Shown here piece after piece: positions 16,791 to 26,305 of a DNA stretch of 64,000 bases. The stretch's first letter is position 1. The number at the start of each line of letters is the position of its first letter. The position numbers were made by a program, and so were the translations under genes. Source of the DNA: Vineibacter terrae (lineage in GTDB: Bacteria > Pseudomonadota > Alphaproteobacteria > Reyranellales > Reyranellaceae); contig NZ_VDUZ01000038.1 in the NCBI RefSeq assembly GCF_008039615.1, forward strand, positions 1 to 64,000, given 5' to 3'. Under the pieces are notes generated by a model. It made no database searches, was not told where the DNA came from, and saw nothing but the letters and a program-made list of their open reading frames with translations.

Positions 16791-18531
16791 GTGGCGCGCC
16801 GCCGCCCTCCCTACCGCGAGCTGACCGCGATAGCCGGCATCGTCGGCGCCTTCGTCGTGGTGCTGCTGCTGGTCGACAGCGCCTATTACAGGCTGATCCT
16901 GACGCTGGTCGTGATCTGGGCCACCCTGGGGCTGGCCTGGAACATGCTGTCGGGCTACGGCGGGCTGATCTCGTTCGGCCATGCCGCGTTCTTCGGCCTG
17001 GGCGCCTACACTGTCACCCTGGCGATGGTGAAGCTCGACATCACGCCATGGCTCGGCATCCCGATGGGCGTCGTGGTCGGGATGGTTGCCGGGCTGCTGG
17101 TCGGGCTGCCGACATTCCGGCTGCGCGGCCACTATTTCGGCCTGGCGATGCTCGCCTATCCGCTGGCCATGCTCTACGTGTTCGAGTGGCTGGGCTACCA
17201 GGAAGTGACGCTGCCCATGAAGCGCGAGCAGCCGGCGGCCTGGATGCAGTTCAGCGACCCGCGCGTGCATGCGCTGCTCGGCCTCGGCCTGATGGTGCTG
17301 GCGCTGCTGGCGTCGCTCGCCGTCGAGCGCTCGCGCTTCGGCCGGGCGCTGCGCGCCATCAAGCAGAACGAGGCCGCGGCCGAGGCGGCCGGCATCGACA
17401 CCTGGCGCTGGAAGATGCCCGCCATGGTGCTGTCGGCCGGCTTCGCCGCGGCAGCCGGAGGGCTCTATGCGGTGGTGCTGCTGATCGTCACGCCGCCGAC
17501 CGTGTTCGGGGTGCTGGTCTCGGCCCAGGCGCTGATCGTCTGCCTGTTCGGCGGCGTCGGCACGCTGTGGGGACCGGTGATCGGCGCCGCCATCCTGGTG
17601 CCGCTGGCCGAGATCCTGCACGGCGAGCTGGGCAGCGTCGTGCCCGGCATCCAGGGCGTGGTGTACGGGCTGGCCATCATTGGCATCATCCTGCTGGCGC
17701 CGGAGGGGATCTTCTGGCGCCTGCGCGACCGCTTCTTCGCGCGTGCCCCCGAGGTCCCCAAGCTGGCGCCAGCGCCGGACCCGCCGGTCGCGCTCGCGCG
17801 GCCGCACCACGAGCTGCTGGTGCTTGAAGGCGTGTCGCGCGCGTTCGGCGGCCTGCGTGCCATCGACAACGTGTCGCTCGCCGTCGAGGAGGGCACGGTG
17901 CACGGCATCATCGGGCCCAACGGCGCCGGCAAGACGACGCTGTTCAACGTCATCAACGGCTTCCTGCAGCCCGATTCGGGCACCATCCGGTTCGACGGCC
18001 GCGACATCGTCGGGCTGCGGCCCAACCGCATCTGCCGCGCCGGCATCGGCCGCACGTTCCAGATCGTGCGCGCGTTCCCGCGCATGACCGTGCTCGAGAA
18101 CGTCACGACGGGCGCCTATGTCGCCACGCCGGATGACAGAGAGGCCGAACGGCTGGCGCTATGGGCGATCGACCGCGTCGGCCTGAGCCGGCGCGAGGCC
18201 GGACAGATGGCCGCCGGCCTCACCATGCGCCAGCTGCGCCTGCTGGAGCTTGCCCGGGCGGTGGCGGCGCGGCCCCGGCTGCTGCTGCTGGACGAGATCC
18301 TCGCCGGGCTGGGCCATGCCGAGCTGGAGGAGGTCGTGGAGGCAATCCGGCGCATCGCGCGTGGTGGCACCACCGTGCTGATCATCGAGCATACGATGCA
18401 CGCCATGGTGCGCCTGGCCGACCGGCTGACGGTGCTCGACCACGGCGCGCTGATCGCCGACGGGCCGCCGGCGGAGGTGACGCGCGATGCGGCGGTGATC
18501 GAGGCTTATCTCGGCCGGAAATGGGTGCAGC

Positions 18532-18554
<23 letters not shown>
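16791..18554 (+). CDS. Fused LivM permease and LivG ATPase
   Basis: A single 587-residue chain joins two proteins that are usually separate. Residues 1 to about 320 are a LivM permease (NMLSGYGGLISFGHAAFFGLGAYT, then AIKQNEAAAEAAGID). A proline/alanine linker at about 325-340 leads to an ABC ATPase with Walker A GPNGAGKTT near 375, a degenerate signature (LTMRQLRLLELARA) and Walker B LLLLDEILAGLG. It starts with GTG, three bases after livH, and overlaps the next gene by 23 bases. The fusion should fix one permease M per ATPase G. Confidence 0.92.
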
Positions 18555-19239
<685 letters not shown>

Positions 19240-19246
19240 TTTCTTT

Positions 19247-19365
19247 CCTCCCCACGCAGTGGGGAGGTGCCCGAAGGGCGGAGGGGAGACGACGAGGTCA
19301 TTGTAGCAAGCATCACGTTGGCTCCCCTCCGGCCCTTCGGGCCACCTCCCCGCGACGCGGGGAGG
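19247..19365. repeat. Palindromic repeat family B, copy 2, inside the liv operon
   Basis: CCTCCCCACGCAGTGGGGAGG, then GCCCGAAGGGC, and the inverse complement after a variable centre. It lies between livF and the binding-protein gene, all on the same strand, so it can form strong hairpins in the operon message. It could separate expression of the binding protein from the membrane components. Confidence 0.85.
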
Positions 19366-19386
19366 AATGAACCAAGGGAGGAAACG

Positions 19387-20637
19387 ATGTTGGTACGAGT
19401 CGGTTTGCGGAACGTCCTCACGGCGCTGGCCGTCGCAGCCGTGATGGCGTCGACATTCACCGCGCCACCAGTGGCGGCCCAGCCCAAGGATGTGAAGGTG
19501 GCCGTGATCGCGCCGCTCAGCGGCCCGTGGGCACGCCAGGGCAAGCTCATGCAGATGGGCGCCGAGATGGCGATCGACGAGATCAACGACAGCGGCGGGA
19601 TCAAGGCGCTGGGCGGCGCCAGGCTGAAGCTGATCCTGGCCGACGCCGGCGACTCGGCGGAGAAGGCCAAGAACGCCGCGCAGCGCATCCTGGCGCAGGA
19701 GCCCGACCTGGTGGGCGGCACCGGCGCCTGGCTGAGCTCGTTCACCCTGGCGGTGACCGAGATCACCGAGCGCGCCGGCGTGCCGATGCTGACGCTGTCC
19801 TACTCCGACGCGATCACCGAGCGCGGCTTCCACTACGTGTTCCAGACCTCGCCGACCGGTGGCACCCAGGCCAAGGTCGCCCTGCCGACCCTGCTGCAGC
19901 TGGCCGAGAAGGCGACCGGCAAGAAGCCGAAGACTGTCGGCATCATCATGGACAACACGGCCGCGCCCGTCAGCTTTGCCAAGCCGATGCGCGAGGGCGG
20001 GCTGCAGGCGCTCGGGCTGGAGCTGGTCGTGGACGAGGTCTTCACGCCGCCGCTGGCCGACGCCACGGCACTCGTCCAGAAGGTGCGGCGCGCCAGGCCG
20101 GAGCTGATGCTGCTGCTGCCCACCAACGTGCCGGACGACAAGCTGATCCTGGAGAAGTTCAACGAGTTCAAGCTGGGCCAGGGCCGCGTGCCGCTGATCG
20201 CCAACGGCGCCCATATCGGCTCGCCCGAGCTCTTGAAGAATGTCGGGCCGGAGCTGCTCGAAGGCCTGATGTTCATCGTCGCCAACTGGGGCGTGAAGGG
20301 CCAGGAGGCGATCATCGAGCGCTTCAAGAAGCGCACCGGCGAGCCCTGGATCACCCAGGACAGCATGACCGCCTACGGCGACATGTGGATCCTCAAGGAA
20401 GCGCTGGAACGGGCCGGCGTGGCCGACTCCAGGAAGGTCGCCGAGGCGATGCGCTCGCTCGATCTCAAGGACGGCCCGGCAGCGCTGGCCTTTCCCGGCG
20501 GCGTGAAGTTCGAGGCCAACGGCCGCCGCGCCGGCGCCCACCTGGTGATCGTGCAGTGGCAGAAGGGGCAGGCCGTCACCGTCTACCCCACCGAGCTGGC
20601 GCTGGCGCCGCCGATCTGGCCCAAGCAGCAGCCGTAG
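19387..20637 (+). CDS. Branched-chain-type ABC transporter substrate-binding protein
   Basis: Periplasmic ligand catcher of the preceding transporter, 416 residues. A Sec signal peptide (LTALAVAAVMASTF... cleavage near VAAQ) is followed by the type I binding fold: VAVIAPLSGPWARQGKLMQMGAEMAIDEIN, then GGTGAWLSSFTLAVTEITERAGVP. GGAGGAAACG precedes the start, which is the first ATG compatible with the signal peptide. It is only distantly like the four tandem binding proteins at 33.4-38.6 kb and shows none of their shared Cys-containing C-terminus. Confidence 0.92.
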   Translation: MLVRVGLRNVLTALAVAAVMASTFTAPPVAAQPKDVKVAVIAPLSGPWARQGKLMQMGAEMAIDEINDSGGIKALGGARLKLILADAGDSAEKAKNAAQRILAQEPDLVGGTGAWLSSFTLAVTEITERAGVPMLTLSYSDAITERGFHYVFQTSPTGGTQAKVALPTLLQLAEKATGKKPKTVGIIMDNTAAPVSFAKPMREGGLQALGLELVVDEVFTPPLADATALVQKVRRARPELMLLLPTNVPDDKLILEKFNEFKLGQGRVPLIANGAHIGSPELLKNVGPELLEGLMFIVANWGVKGQEAIIERFKKRTGEPWITQDSMTAYGDMWILKEALERAGVADSRKVAEAMRSLDLKDGPAALAFPGGVKFEANGRRAGAHLVIVQWQKGQAVTVYPTELALAPPIWPKQQP

Positions 20638-20647
20638 GGGCTCGATC

Positions 20648-20802
20648 TGTCATCCCGAGAGCCTGTGATTTTATATCTTCCCCCGGAGGGCAGGGCATTC
20701 GCGTATGACCTCGCTGTCATCCCGAGCGTCGCGAGGGATCTCCCGCAAATTGCGCACCGTGCGCCTTGCCGCAGGAGATCCCTCGCTGGCGCTCGGGATG
20801 AC
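20648..20802. repeat. Composite repeat: partial unit plus family A copy 3
   Basis: 20648-20688 is a truncated family A end running into TTTTATATCTTCCCCCGGAG, nearly the same as at 51582-51614. Then GGCAGGGCATTCGCGTATGA leads into a full family A copy (20716-20802). The same lead-in precedes the copy at 61036. It lies between the convergent binding-protein and DUF3455 genes. Confidence 0.85.
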
Positions 20803-20815
20803 AGCCGGTTCCCTG

Positions 20816-21325
20816 TCAGCCGCCCTTCTTCAGGAACGCGTAGTCCGCCGAATAGGGCACGCTCAGGAAGCTATTGACGCGCTCGCACGGGCCGTCGGCG
20901 ACGCCGCCCTTGGTGTTGAGGCGCTGGATGGTCGTGACGCCGGTGAGCTTGCCGGCGCCGCGGTGCGACGTCGCCTCGAGCTTCAACAGGGGGATGTCCT
21001 TGGCCGTCGCGCCGGGCGCCCGGCCGCTCACCTTGCCCACGACCACGCTGCCGTCGGTCAGCTCCCAGCTCGGGCCGGCGTAGTGCCGGCCGGCCGTCTG
21101 GCCGCTGACGAGCAGTGTTGCCACCGGCTCGCGGAACTGCCAGACGAGCTTGCCGCTATCGTTGGCCTTGCAGTCGTAGATCTGGGCGCCTTCGGCATGC
21201 ATCGTGGCCACCACGGTCTCGCCGGGTGCGGCGATCGCGGCCGGAACCTGATCCTGCGCCATGACGGGCACCGCGAGGAAAGCAAGGCACGCGACGGCGG
21301 AAGGAATGCGCAACGGCATGATCAT
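20816..21325 (-). CDS. Exported DUF3455 family protein
   Basis: A 169-residue protein with a Sec signal (VACLAFLAVPVMAQ). The ETVVATMHAEGAQIYDCKAN stretch, the WELTDGSVVVGKV segment and the Cys in DGPCERVN near the end match my memory of the DUF3455 family, exported proteins of unknown role. The two cysteines (in YDCKA and GPCER) may form a disulfide. It is a single gene; its 3' end faces the liv operon across a composite repeat. Confidence 0.82.
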   Translation of the reverse strand: MIMPLRIPSAVACLAFLAVPVMAQDQVPAAIAAPGETVVATMHAEGAQIYDCKANDSGKLVWQFREPVATLLVSGQTAGRHYAGPSWELTDGSVVVGKVSGRAPGATAKDIPLLKLEATSHRGAGKLTGVTTIQRLNTKGGVADGPCERVNSFLSVPYSADYAFLKKGG

Positions 21326-21427
21326 GCTGGTTCTCCCTCTGGCCCTCGATGTAGATCAAGCGAGGGGTGTGGGACCAGTAAGGCTTTCATATCGTCCCAT
21401 CAGGCAGACTTTGCCAAGCGCGGCGCC

Positions 21428-22375
21428 TCACGCGGCCGGCCGCGCGCGCCGCGGCCAACGCGATGCCACCCGCGGCAGCACCGATTCGATCAGTTGCCGG
21501 GTCTGCGCGATCATGTCGTCCTCCGACGTGCCGACCGGCCGCAGGATGAACTTCGACAGGCCGGCGTCCACATACTCGGCGATGCGCTCCAGGATGGCAT
21601 CGGCGCCGCCGATGGCGAAGTAGCGTGCCGGGTCGCGGCCGGTGCGTTTGGCATAGGCTTCCATCGCGGCTCCCATGCCAGGCTCGTCCGGGCGGCCGAA
21701 GCGGAAGGGGAAGGCGGCGCCATAGTGATCGTCGTCGATGGTTCGGCCCGAAGAAGCGGCGGCTTGCTTGATGGCGGCGACCACACGGCTGGCCTCCGCG
21801 GGCGTCTCGGCGCCGGCCTGCCAGCCGGTGCCGATGCGGGCGGTGCGCTGGATCGCCGCCTCGGAGGCGCCGCCGATCCACATCGGCAGGTCGGGCTGGA
21901 CCGGCTTGGGCGAGATCGAGGCGCCGGACAAGCGGTAGTGCGCGCCGGTGAAATCGACGCTGTCCTCGCGCCACAGGCGGCTGATGATCTCCAGCCCCTC
22001 GTCGGTGCGGCGGCCCCGGGTGCGGGTGTCGGCATTCAGCGCCTTCCATTCCGGCGCCAGCGGGCTGCCGATGCCGAAGGCCGGCAGCAGGCGGCCCTCG
22101 GAGAGCACATCGATGGTGGCGCACTGCTTGGCCACCAGAACGGGATCGCGCAACGCCACGGAGATGACGTTCACGCCGAATTTCAGCCGCCGCGTGCGGC
22201 CGGCCATCGCCGCCACGGCGGTCATGCATTCCAGAATCGGCTGCCGGCTGACGACCCGGTCGGTCTGCCACAGCGAGTCGACGCCGCCCTGCTCGCACAG
22301 GTCGACCCAGCGCCAGTAGCCGGCGGCGGAGGCGAAGGGGAACTCCATCAGGCCCAGCCCGATCGCGACACTCAT
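21428..22375 (-). CDS. LLM-class flavin/F420-dependent oxidoreductase
   Basis: A 315-residue luciferase-like TIM barrel. GRTRRLKFGVNVISVALRDPVLVAKQCATIDVLSEGRLLPAFGIG is the typical cofactor-binding core, and LPMWIGGASEAAIQRTARIGTGW is the conserved mid-barrel strand. ATG 22375 is chosen over a longer reading because AAGGAG lies about eight bases before it. The cofactor (FMN or F420) and substrate cannot be decided by eye. It runs the same way as the next LLM gene, but they are separated by about 350 bases of repeats and so are probably independent. Confidence 0.88.
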   Translation of the reverse strand: MSVAIGLGLMEFPFASAAGYWRWVDLCEQGGVDSLWQTDRVVSRQPILECMTAVAAMAGRTRRLKFGVNVISVALRDPVLVAKQCATIDVLSEGRLLPAFGIGSPLAPEWKALNADTRTRGRRTDEGLEIISRLWREDSVDFTGAHYRLSGASISPKPVQPDLPMWIGGASEAAIQRTARIGTGWQAGAETPAEASRVVAAIKQAAASSGRTIDDDHYGAAFPFRFGRPDEPGMGAAMEAYAKRTGRDPARYFAIGGADAILERIAEYVDAGLSKFILRPVGTSEDDMIAQTRQLIESVLPRVASRWPRRARPAA

Positions 22376-22426
22376 GGCATGCGCTCCTTGGACCATCGTG
22401 CATCAGCGAACACCGCCAGAAAGATC

Positions 22427-22715
22427 AACCACAGAGACACAGAAATCACGGAGGCGCACAGAGATGAAGAAGGTCGCGCGCCTTTGGCGCGCAGAAAGCA
22501 TTGTTTCCCTCTGTACTACTGATCTCGAGAGTCCTCGCAAGCCGCGGCAATTTGAGTAGCCTTCATGGTAAGCTTGTCGAACCATGAAGGCGTCGCACAG
22601 TGGTCCGTGCGTGGCGCTTCATGGTTCGACAAGCTCACTATGAAGCGTTTTCCTCCCATTTGGGTTGCGGCCAACGGCTGCGCTGTGATCTCTGTGCCTC
22701 TGTGGTGAAATCTTT
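22427..22715. repeat. Composite repeat, family C, with nested inverted sequences
   Basis: ACCACAGAGACACAGAAATC at 22428 and its inverse TCTGTGCCTCTGTGGTGAAA near 22694 bracket an inner inverted pair around GCTTGTCGAACCATGAAG (22573) and ATGGTTCGACAAGCTCAC (22621). The right half is nearly the same as 59849-59925. It fills the 350-base gap between two LLM genes; no gene is seen here. Confidence 0.8.
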
Positions 22716-22722
22716 CCGGCCT

Positions 22723-23571
22723 TTACGCCGCGTGGGCAGCCGCGAGCGGCGCCCATTTGTCGAGCGTGCGCAGGATCTCGTCGGGATCCTTGTCCGGCAC
22801 GCCCAGCAGCACCCGGTTGACGCCCGCCTTGGCATAGCCCTCGAGGGCTGCGGCATCGGGCGGCGCGCCGAACACCGATGTCGTCAGCGTCGCCGGATCG
22901 CGGCCGGCGGCGGTCGCCATGCGGTGCAGCCGCTCGATTGCCTCCACGGGGTTGAAGCCACGCGCGCCGCGCGGGAACCAGCCGTCGCAGTAGGCGACCA
23001 CGCGCTTCAAGGTGTGGTCGGTCTCGCCGCCCAGCAGGACCGGCGGATGCGGCCGCTGCGCCGGCTTGGGGTAGCTCCAGATGGGATCGAAGTTCACCAT
23101 GTCGCTGTGGAAGGACGCTTCTTCCTGCGTCCAGATCGCCTTCATGGCCTGCACGCGCTCGCGCATCAGCTTGAAGCGTGTCTCGTAGCGAGCGCCATGG
23201 TTTTCCATCTCGTCGACATTCCAGCCGCCGCCGATGCCGAAGACGAAGCGGCCGCCCGACAGCAGGTCAAGGCTGGCGATGACCTTGGCGAGCACGATGG
23301 GATCATGCTGCGGCACCAGGCAGACGCCGGTGCCGATCAGCAGCTTGCGCGTCGTGGCCGCGGCAAAGGCCAGCGCCACGAAGGGATCGTGCGTGCGCAT
23401 GTAGCGCTTGGGCAGCTCGCCGCCGCCGGGAAAGGGCGTCTTGCGGCTGACCGGGATATGGGTGTGCTCGGGCACGAACAGCGATTCGAAACCGCGCTCC
23501 TCGAGCGCGCGTGCCAGCTCGGCGATATCGATGCCGTAATCGGTCGGGAAGTAGAATACTCCTACACGCAT
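22723..23571 (-). CDS. LLM-class F420-dependent-type oxidoreductase
   Basis: A 282-residue luciferase-like enzyme. MRVGVFYFPTDYGIDIAELARALEERGFESLFVPEHTHIP is the opening of the F420-type LLM group, followed by LDLLSGGRFVFGIGGGWN and RPHPPVLLGGET. ATG 23571 has GGAGAAGAACG before it; the longer reading overlaps the divergent gene's upstream region. The gene is divergent from the MetE-like gene with about 100 bases between. The substrate is unknown. Confidence 0.9.
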   Translation of the reverse strand: MRVGVFYFPTDYGIDIAELARALEERGFESLFVPEHTHIPVSRKTPFPGGGELPKRYMRTHDPFVALAFAAATTRKLLIGTGVCLVPQHDPIVLAKVIASLDLLSGGRFVFGIGGGWNVDEMENHGARYETRFKLMRERVQAMKAIWTQEEASFHSDMVNFDPIWSYPKPAQRPHPPVLLGGETDHTLKRVVAYCDGWFPRGARGFNPVEAIERLHRMATAAGRDPATLTTSVFGAPPDAAALEGYAKAGVNRVLLGVPDKDPDEILRTLDKWAPLAAAHAA

Positions 23572-23669
23572 CGTTCTTCTCCACATGCGGCGGTCGACGT
23601 TGCAGCATCCTTTGATACGATACCGACGCCAGCTTGTCGCCGGTTCGATTCCTGGGAGGGAGCGCACCA

Positions 23670-24971
23670 ATGAAGCATAGCCAGGACCGTATCATCACCA
23701 GCCATGCCGGCAGCCTGCCGCGCCCCGACGACCTCATCGAAGCCAACCGCCAGCGCGAGACCGGCGGCACGGTGGAGGAGGCGGGGTTCCAGGCCATGCT
23801 GCGCTCGGCGGTCGGCGATGTCGTGCGGCGCCAGAAGGAGGCCGGCATCGACGTGGCCGGCGACGGCGAATACGGCAAGTCGATGTGGCACAAGGTGAAC
23901 TACGGCGCCTGGTGGAGCTACTCGTTCCACCGCCTGAGCGGCCTGGAGCTGAAGGGGCTAGGCCTCTACGACTTCCCCGTGCGCCGCTCGACGCCGGGCG
24001 AGGTGGTGCTGTCCAGCTTCGCCGACCGCCGCGACCGGCTGCGCTTCGCGGCCGCGTACGCGGATCCGGAGTCCGGCGTGTCGACCGGGCCGCGCCTGAA
24101 GAACTGGCCGACCTGCGTCGGGCCGATCGCCTACAAGGGCCACGAGGCGATCCAGGCCGACATCGCCAACTTCAAGGCGGCGCTGGCAGCCAGCGGTATC
24201 GAGGAGGGCTTCATGACCTCGATCGGTCCGGGCAGCGCCTCGCGCATCGGCAACGAGCACTACAAGACCGACGAGGAATTCGTCTTCGCCTGCGCCGACG
24301 CCATGCGGCCGGAATACCAGGCGATCATCGATGCCGGGCTGGTGCTGCAGATCGACGATCCGTCGATCGCCGAGAACTTCGACCAGATCAATCCCGAGCC
24401 GACGATCGAGGACTATCGCAAGTTCACCATGGTGCGGGTCGAGGCTCTCAACCATGCGCTGCGGGGGCTGCCGCAGGACCGCATCCGCTTCCACCTGTGC
24501 TGGGGGAGCTGGCATGGGCCGCACACCACCGACATCGCCATGCGCGACATCATCGAGGTGATGCTGGCGATCAACGCCTCGGCCTATTCGTTCGAGGCCG
24601 GCAATGTGCGCCATGAGCACGAATGGGCGGTCTGGAAGGACGTCAAGCTGCCGGACGGCAAGCGTATCCTGCCCGGGGTGGTGAGCCACGCCACCAACGT
24701 GGTCGAGCACCCCGATCTGGTGGCCGAGCGCATCCTGCGTTTTGCCAGGCTGGTCGGCCGCGAGAACGTCATCGCCGCGACCGATTGCGGCCTGGGCGGA
24801 CGCGTGCACCCGCAGATCGCCTGGGCCAAGCTCGAAGCGTTGTCGCAGGGCGCGGCGCTGGCGACGAAGAAGCTGTGGCGGCGAAAATCCTCGACGGGAT
24901 TTCGGACCGCGGGCGTCCACGCCCGCATTCGCTCGAAGCGAAGCGCAGAGCGAAAGCATGACCGGCGCTGA
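23670..24971 (+). CDS. MetE-like (cobalamin-independent methionine synthase C-terminal domain) protein
   Basis: A 433-residue protein that lacks the N-terminal half of MetE. It opens with ITSHAGSLPRPDDLIEANR, typical of the stand-alone family, and has the zinc-site neighbourhood (His in RIRFHLCWGSWHGPH with its Cys, a Glu in YSFEAGNVRHEHEW and Cys in ATDCGLGG). Such proteins may transfer methyl groups from small donors rather than folate. GGGAGGGAGC precedes ATG 23670. The last about 28 residues (from KSSTGFRTAG, basic) and the stop are encoded by an inverted repeat, so the true family end is near ATKKLW. Confidence 0.86.
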   Translation: MKHSQDRIITSHAGSLPRPDDLIEANRQRETGGTVEEAGFQAMLRSAVGDVVRRQKEAGIDVAGDGEYGKSMWHKVNYGAWWSYSFHRLSGLELKGLGLYDFPVRRSTPGEVVLSSFADRRDRLRFAAAYADPESGVSTGPRLKNWPTCVGPIAYKGHEAIQADIANFKAALAASGIEEGFMTSIGPGSASRIGNEHYKTDEEFVFACADAMRPEYQAIIDAGLVLQIDDPSIAENFDQINPEPTIEDYRKFTMVRVEALNHALRGLPQDRIRFHLCWGSWHGPHTTDIAMRDIIEVMLAINASAYSFEAGNVRHEHEWAVWKDVKLPDGKRILPGVVSHATNVVEHPDLVAERILRFARLVGRENVIAATDCGLGGRVHPQIAWAKLEALSQGAALATKKLWRRKSSTGFRTAGVHARIRSKRSAERKHDRR

Positions 24972-25031
24972 CGCGCCGATGCGCGCGTGGACGCGCGCGG
25001 TCCGAAAGCCGTTCGCTACGCTCGGGATGAC
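24901..25031. repeat. Large inverted repeat plus half of family A at convergent gene ends
   Basis: Arms of 26 nt (24901-24926 and 24981-25006) match at 24 positions, core TTCGGACCGC and CGTCCACGC. A half copy of family A (ACGCTCGGGATGACAG) follows at 25018-25033. The stop of the MetE-like gene and the last codons of the convergent YfcE-like gene both lie inside it. Confidence 0.82.
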
Positions 25032-25504
25032 AGCAGCCTCTGCGGCATGCCGCCAAGCTCGTGGATGCGCGGCCGGAGCGTGTCGCCGGCCAGTTCCGCC
25101 GTCGCAAGCGCAATGGGCAGGGTGAAGCGGCGCGGCCCGGCGCTGCCCGGATTGAGATAGAGCACGCCGTCGACGGTCGCGACCTTCGGCCGGTGCGAAT
25201 GGCCTGACACGACGACATGGATGCCGTGCGCCACCGGATCGATATCCAGCTCGTTGACGTTATGCAGCACGTAGATCGACCAGCGCCCGAGCTTCACGAG
25301 CGCCGTGTCCGGATATCCGGTCGCCCATGCACCTCTATCGACGTTCCCCCTGATCGCCGTGGTCGGTGCGAGCTTGCGCAGCGCAGCAATCACCTCGGGC
25401 CTGCCGATATCGCCGGCATGGATGATGTGCTGGACATCCGCAAGCCGCTCGATCGCTTCCGGGCGCAGCAGACCATGGGTATCAGAGATGACGCCGATCA
25501 TCAT
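25016..25504 (-). CDS. YfcE/MJ0936-family metallophosphodiesterase
   Basis: A compact 162-residue cytoplasmic phosphodiesterase. The motifs appear in order: GVISDTHG, HAGDIG, RGNVDRG, the His in YVLHNVNE and VSGHSHRP, as in YfcE and VPS29-like enzymes, with a two-metal centre. Family members cleave phosphodiesters of unknown natural identity. The last residues (LSSRA and stop) are encoded by a family A half repeat. ATG 25504 is preceded directly by a second in-frame choice, Met2. It is close to, and probably co-transcribed with, the upstream acetoacetate-decarboxylase-like gene (27-base gap). Confidence 0.88.
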   Translation of the reverse strand: MMIGVISDTHGLLRPEAIERLADVQHIIHAGDIGRPEVIAALRKLAPTTAIRGNVDRGAWATGYPDTALVKLGRWSIYVLHNVNELDIDPVAHGIHVVVSGHSHRPKVATVDGVLYLNPGSAGPRRFTLPIALATAELAGDTLRPRIHELGGMPQRLLSSRA

Positions 25505-25531
25505 GGTTTCGGATCCGGCGCGAAGGCCGGC

Positions 25532-26305
25532 TCACTCGTCCGCGCGTGACTCCCGGATGCGCCGCGTGCCCTGGTACACCGGCTTGGCCGGATCCATCAC
25601 GAAGCGGATGCGCGGCAGGTCGGTGTCGACCGTGGCAACCGTGGCGACGATCGGGTTGCCGGGCTGCAGGGGGCCGGCATTCCATGCCGCTGGGTCGAAG
25701 ACGCTGACCTCCGGCCGGCCGCGTTCGGCCTTGTGGAACACGTATTTGGGGTCGACCTGAATCAGCATCGGCGATGTCGTGCCATCCAGCGGCGCATTGG
25801 CCATGGTCACCCAGTTGATCAGCTGCACGTCCGACCCGGAGATCGCCTCCGGATTCACCAGCGCGCAGTCCAGGACCGTGACGGCATCCTTCACGACGGT
25901 GCCCATGAGCCGATCGTGGCGGCGGGTCAGGCTGACCTTGGCGGCGCTGGCGGGAAAGCCCCAGCCGCGGCGCAGCCCGTCGGCGGCCTCCGGCGTGCTG
26001 GCGTAGGCGCCCAGGACCAGGCCGCGCGGATGCGCGCCGGCGCGGCTGCCCAGGCGCACCGTGGCGAACGTGAACGGCCCGACCGGGCTCTCCGGGCAGC
26101 GTGTGAACGTGAACGCCAGATAGGACGGCACGGCCGGGTGCATGGCCTTGGGCAGCAGCGCATCGGCGGCGCCGCGCGGCGTCTCCAGCAGCAGCTGCAT
26201 GGTCTCGGCACCAGGCAGCGCCCAGGCATGGGTATCGAGGTCGGGCAGGGTGGGCAGGTGGGGCGCGATCGTGCTCAGGTCGAGCTGTCCAAAAAGCGGC
26301 ATCAC
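25532..26305 (-). CDS. Acetoacetate-decarboxylase-like protein
   Basis: A 257-residue cytoplasmic protein. HPAVPSYLAFTFTRCPESPVGPFTFATVRLG and RGLVLGAYASTPEAADGLRRGWGFPAS follow the acetoacetate decarboxylase superfamily. The catalytic Lys of the true enzyme normally follows GFP directly (GFPKK); here the segment is GFPASAAKVSL, with the Lys five residues later, so decarboxylation is doubtful. Other members of the superfamily are hydratase/aldolase-like. Its start overlaps the stop of the upstream LLM gene by four bases (ATGA), so the two are coupled and probably act in one pathway. Confidence 0.8.
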   Translation of the reverse strand: MMPLFGQLDLSTIAPHLPTLPDLDTHAWALPGAETMQLLLETPRGAADALLPKAMHPAVPSYLAFTFTRCPESPVGPFTFATVRLGSRAGAHPRGLVLGAYASTPEAADGLRRGWGFPASAAKVSLTRRHDRLMGTVVKDAVTVLDCALVNPEAISGSDVQLINWVTMANAPLDGTTSPMLIQVDPKYVFHKAERGRPEVSVFDPAAWNAGPLQPGNPIVATVATVDTDLPRIRFVMDPAKPVYQGTRRIRESRADE

